Both the position numbers and the translations under genes were made by a program. From the NCBI GenBank assembly GCA_938036845.1, contig CALHWA010000160.1, positions 1 through 8,676 on the forward strand: DNA of 8,676 nucleotides. Reading direction: 5' to 3'. Source of the DNA: an uncultured Candidatus Saccharibacteria bacterium (GTDB taxonomy: Bacteria; Patescibacteriota; Saccharimonadia; Saccharimonadales; Saccharimonadaceae). This document shows, piece after piece, positions 1-6,687 of this stretch. Below the pieces are notes generated by a model. It was not told the origin of the DNA. It saw nothing but the letters and a program-made list of their open reading frames with translations, and did not search any database. Numbering within the stretch: the stretch's first letter is position 1; each line of letters begins with the position of its first letter.

Positions 1-12
1 GGTAGAAGCCAT
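1..12 (-). CDS. Possible start of a divergent gene leaving the window (first four codons)
   Basis: Read on the minus strand, an ATG at 12-10 opens the codons Met-Ala-Ser-Thr before the window ends. A purine-rich ribosome-site-like stretch, GAAAGGA, lies at 25-19 with a six-base spacer, which is good actinobacterial spacing. Nothing can be said about the product. If real, it is transcribed away from the 538 gene, and the GC-rich stretch up to 537 would be a shared divergent control region. Only four codons are visible, so a chance ATG after a chance purine run is quite possible. Confidence 0.35.
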
Positions 13-46
13 GAGGAGTCCTTTCGAGAAGAGAAGAGAGGAAGAC

Positions 47-82
47 GACCAGCCGGGCTGGTCATCTCGGGCCGACGGCCCG
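47..82. other. Pair of adjacent perfect hairpins
   Basis: GACCAGC at 47-53 pairs with GCTGGTC at 57-63 around a three-base loop. CGGGCC at 68-73 pairs with GGCCCG at 77-82 around GAC. Only four bases separate the two. No T-run follows on either strand, so they are not standard intrinsic terminators. On the minus strand they would lie in the leader of the possible gene starting at position 12. The pairing is seen directly; any role is unknown. Confidence 0.5.
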
Positions 83-210
83 TGGCTGCCGCTCTGGGGA
101 GAGCAGGCCGTACCACCTGCCACCAGCCACGCCAGGCCAGCGTTCTCCGCTGGTCTCCCGGGCTCGTGGCGTTGGTTAGAACGGTAGGCAGGCGGCACCG
201 CAGCACCGTC

Positions 211-231
211 AAAGTTGGAAGAAAGTTGGAA
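211..231. repeat. Tandem AAAGTTGGAA direct repeat
   Basis: The ten-base word AAAGTTGGAA occurs at 211-220 and again at 222-231. The repeat period is 11 bases, about one helical turn, which puts both copies on the same face of the DNA. It is an A-rich patch within GC-rich surroundings about 300 bases upstream of the 538 gene. Such an arrangement could bind a regulator, but two copies are weak evidence. Confidence 0.4.
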
Positions 232-524
232 AAGCGGGCTCGCTCAGGCGTCCACCACTGACGCACCCGAGCAGCTACGAGCCAGCCCTACTGCGGTCGG
301 TAGTGCAGCGACGGCGGCAAGGAGCCAGTCCGCCAAGCCAGGAGCAGACAGCGCGCCTCTGTTGTTCGGCTCCCCCGCTCTACCGCTCTATCTCCTGGTT
401 TGTCCCGGCCGCTCGGTCTAGGCTGGCTTGCGGCCCGTCCACTGGGAGCTCCGTGTAGCCATCGCGCCTGGCGGGCGCTTCACTGCTCACCCGACTGCCG
501 TTCACGCCTTGCCCCTACTTCCCC

Positions 525-530
525 AGGAGG
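525..530 (+). promoter_or_regulatory. Ribosome binding site AGGAGG that fixes the start at 538
   Basis: A full AGGAGG lies seven bases before the ATG at 538. This is the reason for preferring that start over an in-frame ATG 138 bases upstream at 400. The extra 46 codons in between read as Arg/Pro/Ser-rich sequence with no domain character and have no ribosome site. Confidence 0.8.
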
Positions 531-537
531 CTCGCTC

Positions 538-1533
538 ATGTCCCGCGCTCATCTCGACGCCGATGACGCGGCTTCCTTGCTGCGTGAGCTGGCGTGGCTG
601 CGCAAGCGTGGTGGCTTCACGGCGGCGCGGCTGGTGCACGCCCCGATCGTCGATGAGGTGCTGCGGGGCAGCTTGGAGGACTCCTTTGAGCGGCTACGCC
701 ATCGCTTTGTCTCGGCCATCCACAGCCTGAGTGAGAGCGGGAGTGAGCAGGATGAGCCGCTGGTGGGTGTGCTGCTGGCGGCCTTCGCCCTCAGCCCTGA
801 GACGGCGGGCAGTGGCAGTTTGCTGGAGCGGCGACGAGCCATGGCGAGCCGCATGGAGTGCAGCATGGAGACGATCGCCTCGCGGGAAGAGGCCGGCCTG
901 CGTCTGCTGCACAGCCGCCTGGTGGCTGGGCGCTACGCTCAGGCACCCTTGGTGCTGGATGTGCCGGAGATGCACGGCGGGATCATCTATGAGGAGACCA
1001 CCACCCTCATCGTGGTCGAGCACCGTCAGTGGCGGGGCACGGTGGAGCACTACCGGCTGGCCAACATGGCCGGTGAGCTGGACTTCGTCACGATCTCGCG
1101 CTCCTACCCCGCTCATGTCACGGCGCAGCCGGGCGGGGAGTTCAGTGTCAACAGCCGCCCTGTCGAAGGGGCTGGGTGGAATGACCACTTCTGGCACATT
1201 GACCCTGCCACCGGCAGGCGCACGCCGATGCAGGACGCCACGCGCTACGACCTCGCCTTCCGCCTTGAGCCACTGCCGGGTGAGGAGCCGACCACGCCGA
1301 TCTCGCTGGCTAGCCGGGCCTTCCACGCCCGCTCACTGCTGGCCACTATCCAGGTGCGCTTCATCGGGGAGGTGCCAGCCAGCATCTGGCAGTTCACCGG
1401 TGCTAGCCCCTTCGCCCGTCCCCAAGCCGCCAACCAGTACAACCGCGCCCACCTGGATGCCCAGCAACGCGCCATCCTTACCCAGCGTGATGTGCATGGT
1501 GGGCTGTTCGGCGGGTTCGGCTGGGAGTGGTGA
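538..1533 (+). CDS. Actinobacterial hypothetical protein with helix-turn-helix-like segment (331 aa)
   Basis: I do not recognise a named family. The first 130 residues are helical and charged. Around residues 95-128 lies a pattern of the type LLERRR..A..M.CS..TI..REE, followed by a leucine-rich helix. This resembles the winged or sigma-like helix-turn-helix stretch seen in many uncharacterised actinobacterial proteins. From about residue 145 the protein becomes beta-rich with several aromatic positions, ending in a Gly/Phe/Trp-rich tail. No signal peptide or membrane segment is visible. High G+C and strong third-position G/C make it native to the flank rather than to the island. It has its own AGGAGG site and is followed by a hairpin, so it is probably a single-gene unit. 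A regulatory or sensor role is only inference from the helix-turn-helix-like stretch. Confidence 0.85.
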   Translation: MSRAHLDADDAASLLRELAWLRKRGGFTAARLVHAPIVDEVLRGSLEDSFERLRHRFVSAIHSLSESGSEQDEPLVGVLLAAFALSPETAGSGSLLERRRAMASRMECSMETIASREEAGLRLLHSRLVAGRYAQAPLVLDVPEMHGGIIYEETTTLIVVEHRQWRGTVEHYRLANMAGELDFVTISRSYPAHVTAQPGGEFSVNSRPVEGAGWNDHFWHIDPATGRRTPMQDATRYDLAFRLEPLPGEEPTTPISLASRAFHARSLLATIQVRFIGEVPASIWQFTGASPFARPQAANQYNRAHLDAQQRAILTQRDVHGGLFGGFGWEW

Positions 1534-1542
1534 AGGGCGACC

Positions 1543-1559
1543 GTCTCAGCAAGTGAGAC
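1543..1559 (+). terminator. Hairpin just after the 538 gene, possible terminator without a T-run
   Basis: GTCTCA (1543-1548) pairs with TGAGAC (1554-1559) around GCAAG, nine bases after the TGA stop. There is no U-tract, only a GC-rich continuation, so it is not a canonical intrinsic terminator. High-GC actinobacteria often use such tail-less hairpins. The position fits the end of a transcript, but the stem is only six pairs. Confidence 0.35.
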
Positions 1560-1684
1560 AGCCACGCATCAGTAGAGCGCCCCCCCCTGTTGGAGGCATC
1601 CTCAAACATCGGTTGATGGCGATAGACCAGCGAGCGGCTAGAAAATCCAGCGGTCGCTTTGGATAAACGCAAAATGATTGATAC

Positions 1685-1798
1685 AACTACGACCAACCCT
1701 ATTGGCGAGAATCGAGAATCATCGGGTAGGCATTGTGAGATGCGCCTACAGGCGGCAAACTACGTTATACACAAGCAAAGACATGCAATTTCGTAGTT
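1685..1798. repeat. AACTACG repeats and a GTAGGC/GCCTAC dyad upstream of the operon
   Basis: AACTACG is found at 1685-1691 and 1758-1764, and its reverse complement CGTAGTT at 1792-1798. The last two form an inverted pair with 27 bases between them. Between the copies lies a six-base perfect dyad, GTAGGC (1726-1731) and GCCTAC (1744-1749), with a 12-base gap. The cluster is about 300-400 bases before the first operon gene. It could hold operator sites, though seven-base words recur by chance at this scale. Confidence 0.3.
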
Positions 1799-2028
1799 AA
1801 ACATGACTCAAAACTACAACGCATTACACACCGGATCGACCGAGAGCTGTAAGCAATTCTTGAAATTCGAGTACCCTCTGAACATCTCCGCTCAGCACGC
1901 CGCAACTCTACACCAAATCCTGCAGGTCAAGCATCAGACGAAATTATAAATGGCGAAACAATAAGCTATAGGGCCGCTATACTGCAAACGGGAAGCCCTA
2001 TGTCAGAAAGGAGAGCAGCCAACTCTGA

Positions 2029-2057
2029 TTCACTAAAGTTTCATCATCAGATATACT
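2029..2057 (+). promoter_or_regulatory. Candidate sigma-70-type promoter of the six-gene operon
   Basis: A good -10 hexamer, TATACT (2052-2057), has TTCACT (2029-2034) 17 bases upstream, which matches TTGACA at four of six positions. Transcription would begin at about 2064, giving a leader of roughly 30 bases that carries the ribosome site. A second TATACT at 1978-1983 has only a poor -35. This is the best-spaced pair found by eye before the first gene. Confidence 0.4.
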
Positions 2058-2081
2058 GAAAACTAACAACATCAACAGTCT

Positions 2082-2087
2082 AGGAGG
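2082..2087 (+). promoter_or_regulatory. Strong ribosome binding site of the first operon gene
   Basis: A complete AGGAGG lies five bases before the ATG at 2093. It is the strongest ribosome site in the island. The second and third genes have only weak sites and start inside the preceding stop codon, so much of the operon's translation may depend on initiation here. Confidence 0.75.
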
Positions 2088-2092
2088 ACAAC

Positions 2093-2905
2093 ATGAACCA
2101 AACCATCCCAACCATGTGCTGGTCAGTAGCAGCAAAACCGAGCGCTCTTGGTGTTCGTATGCACGACGCAGGATTTCACGCAGCTAAACTAGACTACAAG
2201 TACATAGCTATCGGATCAAATGAAATCGACAAAGTTATATCCGCCATGCGAACTTTGAACGTGAGAGGATTAGGTATATCTATGCCACATAAACAGAAAG
2301 TCATCAACTTGCTCGAAGAACTCGATACATCAGTTGAAAGTATCGGAGCTTGCAATACGGTAGTAAATAACGAAAACACCCTGAAAGGATACAATACTGA
2401 CTGGATCGGCGCATATCGAGCCTTATACGAGTCTAAAATTAAAGATTATAAAACTGTACTTATCGTCGGATCCGGTGGGGTTGCGAGAGCATTTGCGTAT
2501 ATGCTTACGAAAACAAGCGATGATATAGACGTTTCTATAGCAGCAAGAAACGAATGTGCGCGCAAAAAAATCGCCTCTGACTTTAACATCGACCATCAAT
2601 TTGATCTCGACCATATGCCGCAAACGGATCTTATCATAAACGCAACTCCAGTAAGCAACTTAATTAGTGATTCAATGATTTCAAACGCCTCTGGAATATT
2701 TGATGTAGACTTCACTTCGCGAAACACAGAGTTGACGATGCGAGCGGACAGAATCGGAATTGATTCTATTGCTGGCTGGAGGATGCTGCTACATCAAGGT
2801 GCCGCACAATTCGAACTTTACACGAATCAAACAGCTCCTCTTGCAGCAATGGAATCAGTCCTCGAGCAAGCGCTGCCGGATACACCGAAGCAGTTAATAG
2901 CATGA
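2093..2905 (+). CDS. Shikimate dehydrogenase-like oxidoreductase, SdhL/HI0607 type (270 aa)
   Basis: This is a full-length member of the shikimate/quinate dehydrogenase superfamily, an NAD(P)-dependent ketone/alcohol oxidoreductase, probably cytosolic. Visible landmarks are the MPHK motif with the catalytic lysine at 67, an ACNT segment at 86-89, NTD with the catalytic aspartate at 103, a glycine-rich nucleotide loop (GSGGVA, 126-131), INATP at 182-186, and a closing QFELYT block at 239-244. The substrate-binding Ser-x-Ser before the conserved His of true AroE is absent: alanine and glycine stand there (A18 and G20, ahead of H24). That region and the C-terminal block resemble the SdhL branch (HI0607), from memory. 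A housekeeping role in aromatic amino-acid synthesis is therefore unlikely, and a specialised substrate is inferred. It is the first operon gene and its stop overlaps the next start by four bases. Confidence 0.85.
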   Translation: MNQTIPTMCWSVAAKPSALGVRMHDAGFHAAKLDYKYIAIGSNEIDKVISAMRTLNVRGLGISMPHKQKVINLLEELDTSVESIGACNTVVNNENTLKGYNTDWIGAYRALYESKIKDYKTVLIVGSGGVARAFAYMLTKTSDDIDVSIAARNECARKKIASDFNIDHQFDLDHMPQTDLIINATPVSNLISDSMISNASGIFDVDFTSRNTELTMRADRIGIDSIAGWRMLLHQGAAQFELYTNQTAPLAAMESVLEQALPDTPKQLIA

Positions 2906-3621
2906 TGAGTATCTCCATCGATGATATTGGGGCGTCTCGTTCTATAGACGAAGCCGCATCTGTACTTGCAAACTACGACAAGATCTCTGAATGGCACGTT
3001 CTTGTTAACGGCCCATCGATCGAACGTGTTCCCAGTTTAGATCCCGGAAGCGCAGAGCTATGTTTGCATTTGACAATCACTTCTGGATCACCTCTAAGTA
3101 AATACTTCCCATCTGAGTTGCTTAACAGCAACTACACATTTAAGGCACCATTGCAGTATAATGGCGCGTCATTGCAGCAGAAAATAAGTAACTACCTAAC
3201 CCAACTCGATGTTCGGCACTATTCCGCTATAGCTTCAGAGTTTCATGCACAAATGCAGCGTTTCATTTGCCTATTTAACCGTGCACCAATAAATGTTTCA
3301 GTACATCAAGATCTTGATCGCCTAAAATGGATACAAGCAGCCGTACTCGACGCAACAGGAATGAAATCACGAGCAAAACGAGCAGATGATAAGGAAAGCT
3401 ACTCATTTGAATATAAACTATTTAACGAAAATGTTCGAGTTCAACATGTGCAATCCTATATTAAAAAACAGTTGACACACTCAACGACATCCATGATGTC
3501 AAAGGCAAAAGAGCTTATTGTCCATCCTGCAACACGTGTAGACGATGATCTCTCTGATTTCACTCTATATCGCAAACAACGAGTAATTGAGTACATTGCA
3601 CTAGAACAGGCATTGTCATGA
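2902..3621 (+). CDS. Unrecognised 239-residue protein of the island operon
   Basis: I do not recognise a family. The sequence looks soluble, with no signal peptide or membrane segment. The first 60 residues are mixed, with a short strand pair (WHVLVNG, LCLHLTI). Residues about 90-160 are mainly helical, and the last 80 are charged with several Lys/Arg patches. No obvious metal- or nucleotide-binding motif was found. The start ATG overlaps the upstream stop as ATGA, and an alternative ATG follows one codon later. Its own stop overlaps the next start in the same way. Strict coupling to the oxidoreductase and the HEAT protein suggests it is a partner in the same complex or pathway. Base composition matches the island. 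Confidence 0.8.
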   Translation: MMSISIDDIGASRSIDEAASVLANYDKISEWHVLVNGPSIERVPSLDPGSAELCLHLTITSGSPLSKYFPSELLNSNYTFKAPLQYNGASLQQKISNYLTQLDVRHYSAIASEFHAQMQRFICLFNRAPINVSVHQDLDRLKWIQAAVLDATGMKSRAKRADDKESYSFEYKLFNENVRVQHVQSYIKKQLTHSTTSMMSKAKELIVHPATRVDDDLSDFTLYRKQRVIEYIALEQALS

Positions 3622-5894
3622 GCGATAACGTTCGCGGCATCAAAATCGTTGAGTTCTCCGGAGAGGAGAGTGCGAGATTCACCAGATTCGCAATGACACT
3701 GCTAGAAAACAATATGGAAGCTGAGGTCTCAGTAAAGGGAAGAGAGCCTCTGGCCGCACGCCCCGTGACGATAACCGGAAAACTCGTAGATGCCACGTTG
3801 AATGGCTATCTACGTTACATAGTTGTACGTGAATTTGGAAGCCAAGTAGAGTACTGGCTTGCGGGGAGCAACTCTACAAGAAGTATAGCAAGTCTATCCA
3901 TATCGTTTACAATAACCGACAAAGACTACAGTGCGCTTGAATATATGACCAAACAAGGATTATTTATTCCACAACTGGTTCAATATTCGACACATGACGA
4001 TCTAGCATCGGAACGCGCAATAGAAGCTGCACTGGCAAACAGGAATGAGTCATCACTAACAAAACTACTAGAGATACTCCGTGGTTCGCAAAGCACATCC
4101 GCGAAAAGAGAGTGCGCTCTTGCAATCAGAGCATTTGCAACTGTGGCTGCTCAAAAGCGGTCGATTATGCGAATGACCGAACGTCATCTCATTGAGGCAA
4201 TCAACTACTGCGATGACATCGACACACAGATAGCTATCGTGGAGGATTTAGGATATTTCGGAACAAACTCTTCGGCCGGAATATTAGAACAGTTGATATC
4301 AAGTACTAATAGTCATGTTCGATGGGCGGCTATAATTGCATATAGTAGATTACAGTCACCGATAAAAATGGAACCGTTATTCGACGGTTTTTTTTCAACA
4401 GAGCTATGGGTACGTGCTGCCTCTCTTCTAGCAGTAGCAAGACGTGTTGAGCAGACAAATGAGTACTTAGAAACAATACTCATCGCACAAATAAAATCAG
4501 GTGAGATACCGGTTCGTCGATATGCCGCGTTGGCGTTGTCAAGTTTACCTAACATCTCCGATTCAACCCGTGCTTCACTGAGCGCCGAGTTGAAAAAGCC
4601 GCATGACATCGATGTTAAAGGATACATTGCTCTGGCGATATGCGCATTTTTGCCTGATACAAGTGACACTGAAGTGTCTGACATACAGGAAACTTTGAAC
4701 CAGATTCAGATCACCCATGCTAAAGATGTTCTTGATCCTGAGGTAGTTTGGGGACTAGAGTTTCTTGCTGAATTAGCAATACTACTTGAGGTGCATAATG
4801 TCGCTGAAAAAGCGTTCAGAATGTTGTATGAGTTATTTGATGACTGGCGAGCAAACTACTATTTAGCGCTCGCAAATTATGAATGCGCCGAAACACAATC
4901 GGGCCGAGCTTCGATTAAGCTATTCTCTAACGCTGTGGCGCTCCTCCGATCAATTGACTGCGCTCTCCCTGAAACAGGAGAGAGTACCGTAGCATTTCGT
5001 CTTGACCTCATCGAAGCAAGGCTAGAGGTGCAACGAATTCTCAATGACTGGAATGTGACGTTTGAGACTTTAGGTTTCCGTAATCTGGCTAAAAGTGCTA
5101 GAAAGCAAAGCAGTATTTATGCTCGATATGAAGATAGTTTTGATGTTCAGCAAGGAATTCAAAAGCTGTCAGAGCGAGAAAGTCTATATGTTACTTCAAA
5201 CAGACTCCTATGTATGATTTTGTCAAGCTTTCTCGAGCTTGAGGCGCGTCGTAGAGAAGTCTCCACTTTTGGATTGCGTGAATGCTCGGAGTTGCATAAT
5301 ATTCTCGATTCATTACAGATTGCCAACAGTACACTGCGGGATAACTTTGCGGAAGGCCTACTGGATCTAACGGTAAAAGGAATCAGGGAGTGTTCCAACT
5401 GTCTTAGTATTCTAGAGACATCTGAGTCTACACCTGCAGATTCTCGTCAGGCGGTAAAACACTTGACTGAAACTATGAGAAAGGCGTTCAGCAACGTAAG
5501 CTGGCCTCTCCCAGCAAGAGCTTTGCCAGTGGGCGGCATAGGAAAGGGACAGGTTGACTTTGTTAATGATGGGTTGCTTGGAACGGGCACCGATTCGGAG
5601 CCATACATCATTCCCCGCGGAACTACGCCAATCGTTGGCGTTGTCGCAACAATAGACGAAATGGCACCTGGAGGGTCAACATCTGCTCATGTCAGTCTAT
5701 TTGTGGGAGGAAAGGAATATCACCAGAAGATCAACGCGGTAGAGGGTCCTACACGATTAGACTTTCTTTTACCTCCTGTAACAACATACTCACCTATAGT
5801 CGTTCGTATAGAACTTGAATTCAAAACTCGAGACTGTTCACAAATGGTGGACTCTAAAGAGTGTAGTTTCAAGTTTGGAGTGGACGATGAATGA
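3618..5894 (+). CDS. Large HEAT-repeat protein with beta-rich terminal domains (758 aa)
   Basis: Three parts can be seen. Residues 1-100 alternate short strands with polar turns and look like a small beta-rich domain. Residues about 130-350 hold HEAT-like helical repeats, with phrases such as HVRWAAIIAYSRL, WVRAASLLAVA and VRRYAALALSSL at regular spacing. Helices continue to about 630, including a TPR-like stretch near 410-446 (YYLALANYECAE then SNAVALLRS). Residues about 640-755 form a Gly/Thr/Val-rich beta-sandwich-like end. No catalytic motif, signal peptide or membrane helix is visible. HEAT proteins commonly serve as binding scaffolds or sensors, so this is the natural organising partner of the operon's enzymes; that role is inferred. 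It starts inside the upstream ATGA overlap and overlaps the next gene by eight bases. An intrinsic-terminator-like hairpin lies inside it (4372-4395). Confidence 0.85.
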   Translation: MSDNVRGIKIVEFSGEESARFTRFAMTLLENNMEAEVSVKGREPLAARPVTITGKLVDATLNGYLRYIVVREFGSQVEYWLAGSNSTRSIASLSISFTITDKDYSALEYMTKQGLFIPQLVQYSTHDDLASERAIEAALANRNESSLTKLLEILRGSQSTSAKRECALAIRAFATVAAQKRSIMRMTERHLIEAINYCDDIDTQIAIVEDLGYFGTNSSAGILEQLISSTNSHVRWAAIIAYSRLQSPIKMEPLFDGFFSTELWVRAASLLAVARRVEQTNEYLETILIAQIKSGEIPVRRYAALALSSLPNISDSTRASLSAELKKPHDIDVKGYIALAICAFLPDTSDTEVSDIQETLNQIQITHAKDVLDPEVVWGLEFLAELAILLEVHNVAEKAFRMLYELFDDWRANYYLALANYECAETQSGRASIKLFSNAVALLRSIDCALPETGESTVAFRLDLIEARLEVQRILNDWNVTFETLGFRNLAKSARKQSSIYARYEDSFDVQQGIQKLSERESLYVTSNRLLCMILSSFLELEARRREVSTFGLRECSELHNILDSLQIANSTLRDNFAEGLLDLTVKGIRECSNCLSILETSESTPADSRQAVKHLTETMRKAFSNVSWPLPARALPVGGIGKGQVDFVNDGLLGTGTDSEPYIIPRGTTPIVGVVATIDEMAPGGSTSAHVSLFVGGKEYHQKINAVEGPTRLDFLLPPVTTYSPIVVRIELEFKTRDCSQMVDSKECSFKFGVDDE
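4372..4395 (+). terminator. Terminator-like hairpin plus T-run inside the HEAT gene
   Basis: AACCGT (4372-4377) pairs perfectly with ACGGTT (4384-4389) around a six-base loop. A continuous run of T spans 4388-4395, so at least six T follow the stem, and two G:U pairs could extend it. This has the layout of an intrinsic terminator in the sense direction, about 750 bases into the gene. In frame it simply encodes a Leu-Phe-Asp-Gly-Phe-Phe stretch. It might cause polarity when translation lags, or it may be fortuitous. Confidence 0.4.
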
Positions 5895-6687
5895 AAATTT
5901 TGGGCTTCGGGTTATGTCAGTGAATCTTTGGAACACTAACAAGCCTTACATGATAAGAATGACGGGGCTTTCTAGACTGATAAATAATATAAGACCAGAC
6001 GTTATCGCTTTTCAGGAGGTGTCTCCGTCACCGCTCGGTAATTCAAGTATTCAATTGGACGATATACCAGCTCTGTCATCTTATCACATAAAGTATAATT
6101 ATGCCGACATTTGGAAGGGGCGAGAAGAAGGTCTGGCTGTCGCAAGTAAGGTGCGCCCTTTAGATAGTAGAGTTGTTCAATTGCCAAAACAGGCTCATCA
6201 GTTTTCGGATGACACGGAGCCAAACCGTATCGCACAAGTTTTGTACATGGTTGTTCACGACTATCCTGTGTTTGTTATTAATACGCATTTTTCCTTTCGT
6301 CCGACGAGCACTTTGTTACGGAAATCTCAGGGACAAAGAATTGTGAGGGAAATAGAAGTGTTGTTAGACGCCAACCCCGAATCTCGGATAATCGTTTGCG
6401 GAGATTTGAATTGCTTTGAAAGTGATCTGCAAAGTGAACTCTTGTCTACCGAGTATATCCGCAACCCTTGGCAATACCGAAGCGATTATACTTTTTCTTC
6501 TTCAAATCGCTTCGCAGATAGCAGATTATTTCCAAACCGATGGATCGACTACATTCTTACAGTGAATATGAACTTTCGAGATTGCCTGGTTCATTCGGAT
6601 TTGAAACATCCCGTTTCTGACCATTATCCGATTTCGATTTTCGTTCGTCCTTCCTCGCATGTGTTTAAGGGGAGTGGATGTGAGTAA
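5887..6687 (+). CDS. Endonuclease/exonuclease/phosphatase (EEP) family hydrolase (266 aa)
   Basis: This is a metal-dependent phosphoesterase of the EEP fold, the superfamily that includes DNase I, exonuclease III, CCR4 nucleases, inositol phosphatases and sphingomyelinases. The usual landmarks appear in order: Asn13 in MSVNLWN, Glu44 in IAFQEV (metal ligand), His134 in INTHFS, Asp173 and Asn175 in CGDLNC, Asp221 in WIDYIL, and the terminal Asp245-His246 pair in SDHYP. The active site therefore looks intact. No signal peptide is seen, so it probably acts in the cytoplasm on a nucleic acid, nucleotide or phosphorylated small molecule; the substrate cannot be read from the sequence. The ATG at 5887 is chosen because a GGAG lies six bases before it; an in-frame ATG at 5815 would overlap the HEAT gene by 80 bases. 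Its end overlaps the next gene's GTG by eight bases. Confidence 0.88.
   Translation: MNENFGLRVMSVNLWNTNKPYMIRMTGLSRLINNIRPDVIAFQEVSPSPLGNSSIQLDDIPALSSYHIKYNYADIWKGREEGLAVASKVRPLDSRVVQLPKQAHQFSDDTEPNRIAQVLYMVVHDYPVFVINTHFSFRPTSTLLRKSQGQRIVREIEVLLDANPESRIIVCGDLNCFESDLQSELLSTEYIRNPWQYRSDYTFSSSNRFADSRLFPNRWIDYILTVNMNFRDCLVHSDLKHPVSDHYPISIFVRPSSHVFKGSGCE

Larger units (their letters stand above)
13..524. other. GC-rich noncoding stretch with hairpins, no convincing gene
   Basis: About 500 bases before the ribosome site of the 538 gene carry no believable reading frame. Forward frames that stay open here translate into Arg/Pro/Ala-rich strings typical of random GC-rich DNA. Two compact perfect hairpins sit close together (47-63 and 68-82), and a ten-base direct repeat occurs at 211-220 and 222-231. 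I could not fit a tRNA, a riboswitch class or a clear -35/-10 pair. It may be a divergent promoter and leader region if the minus-strand start at position 12 is real. Confidence 0.5.
1534..2081. other. Island left edge: noncoding leader and control region of the operon
   Basis: These roughly 550 bases hold no supported gene. Composition changes from GC-rich to AT-richer at about 1590-1700, just after a run of eight C (1580-1587), so the left island boundary probably lies here. The region contains a GTAGGC/GCCTAC dyad (1726-1749), three copies of AACTACG in either orientation (1685, 1758 and inverted at 1792), and candidate -10 hexamers TATACT at 1978-1983 and 2052-2057. No integrase or tRNA remnant was found. 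A short unrecognised RNA cannot be excluded. Confidence 0.5.

Noticed and set aside
1..264. Forward frame open from the left edge to a TGA at 262-264
   Set aside because: It translates into an Arg/Pro/Gly-rich string without domain character, as expected from GC-rich noncoding DNA, and it opposes the better-supported minus-strand start at position 12.
215..421. Small forward frame of 68 codons
   Set aside because: Low-complexity Ala/Ser/Pro content, no convincing ribosome site and no recognisable domain.
400..537. N-terminal extension of the 538 gene
   Set aside because: The extra 46 residues look random, while an ideal AGGAGG precedes the internal ATG at 538.
694..1326. Minus-strand 210-codon frame within the 538 gene, and a forward 311-codon frame at 731-1666
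   Set aside because: Both are long overlapping frames typical of high-GC genes; their products are Arg/Ser/Pro-rich and lack motifs, while the 538 frame has the ribosome site and structured sequence.
5815..5886. Upstream ATG for the EEP hydrolase
   Set aside because: It would overlap the HEAT gene by 80 bases, adds 24 residues outside the fold, and lacks the ribosome site seen before 5887.
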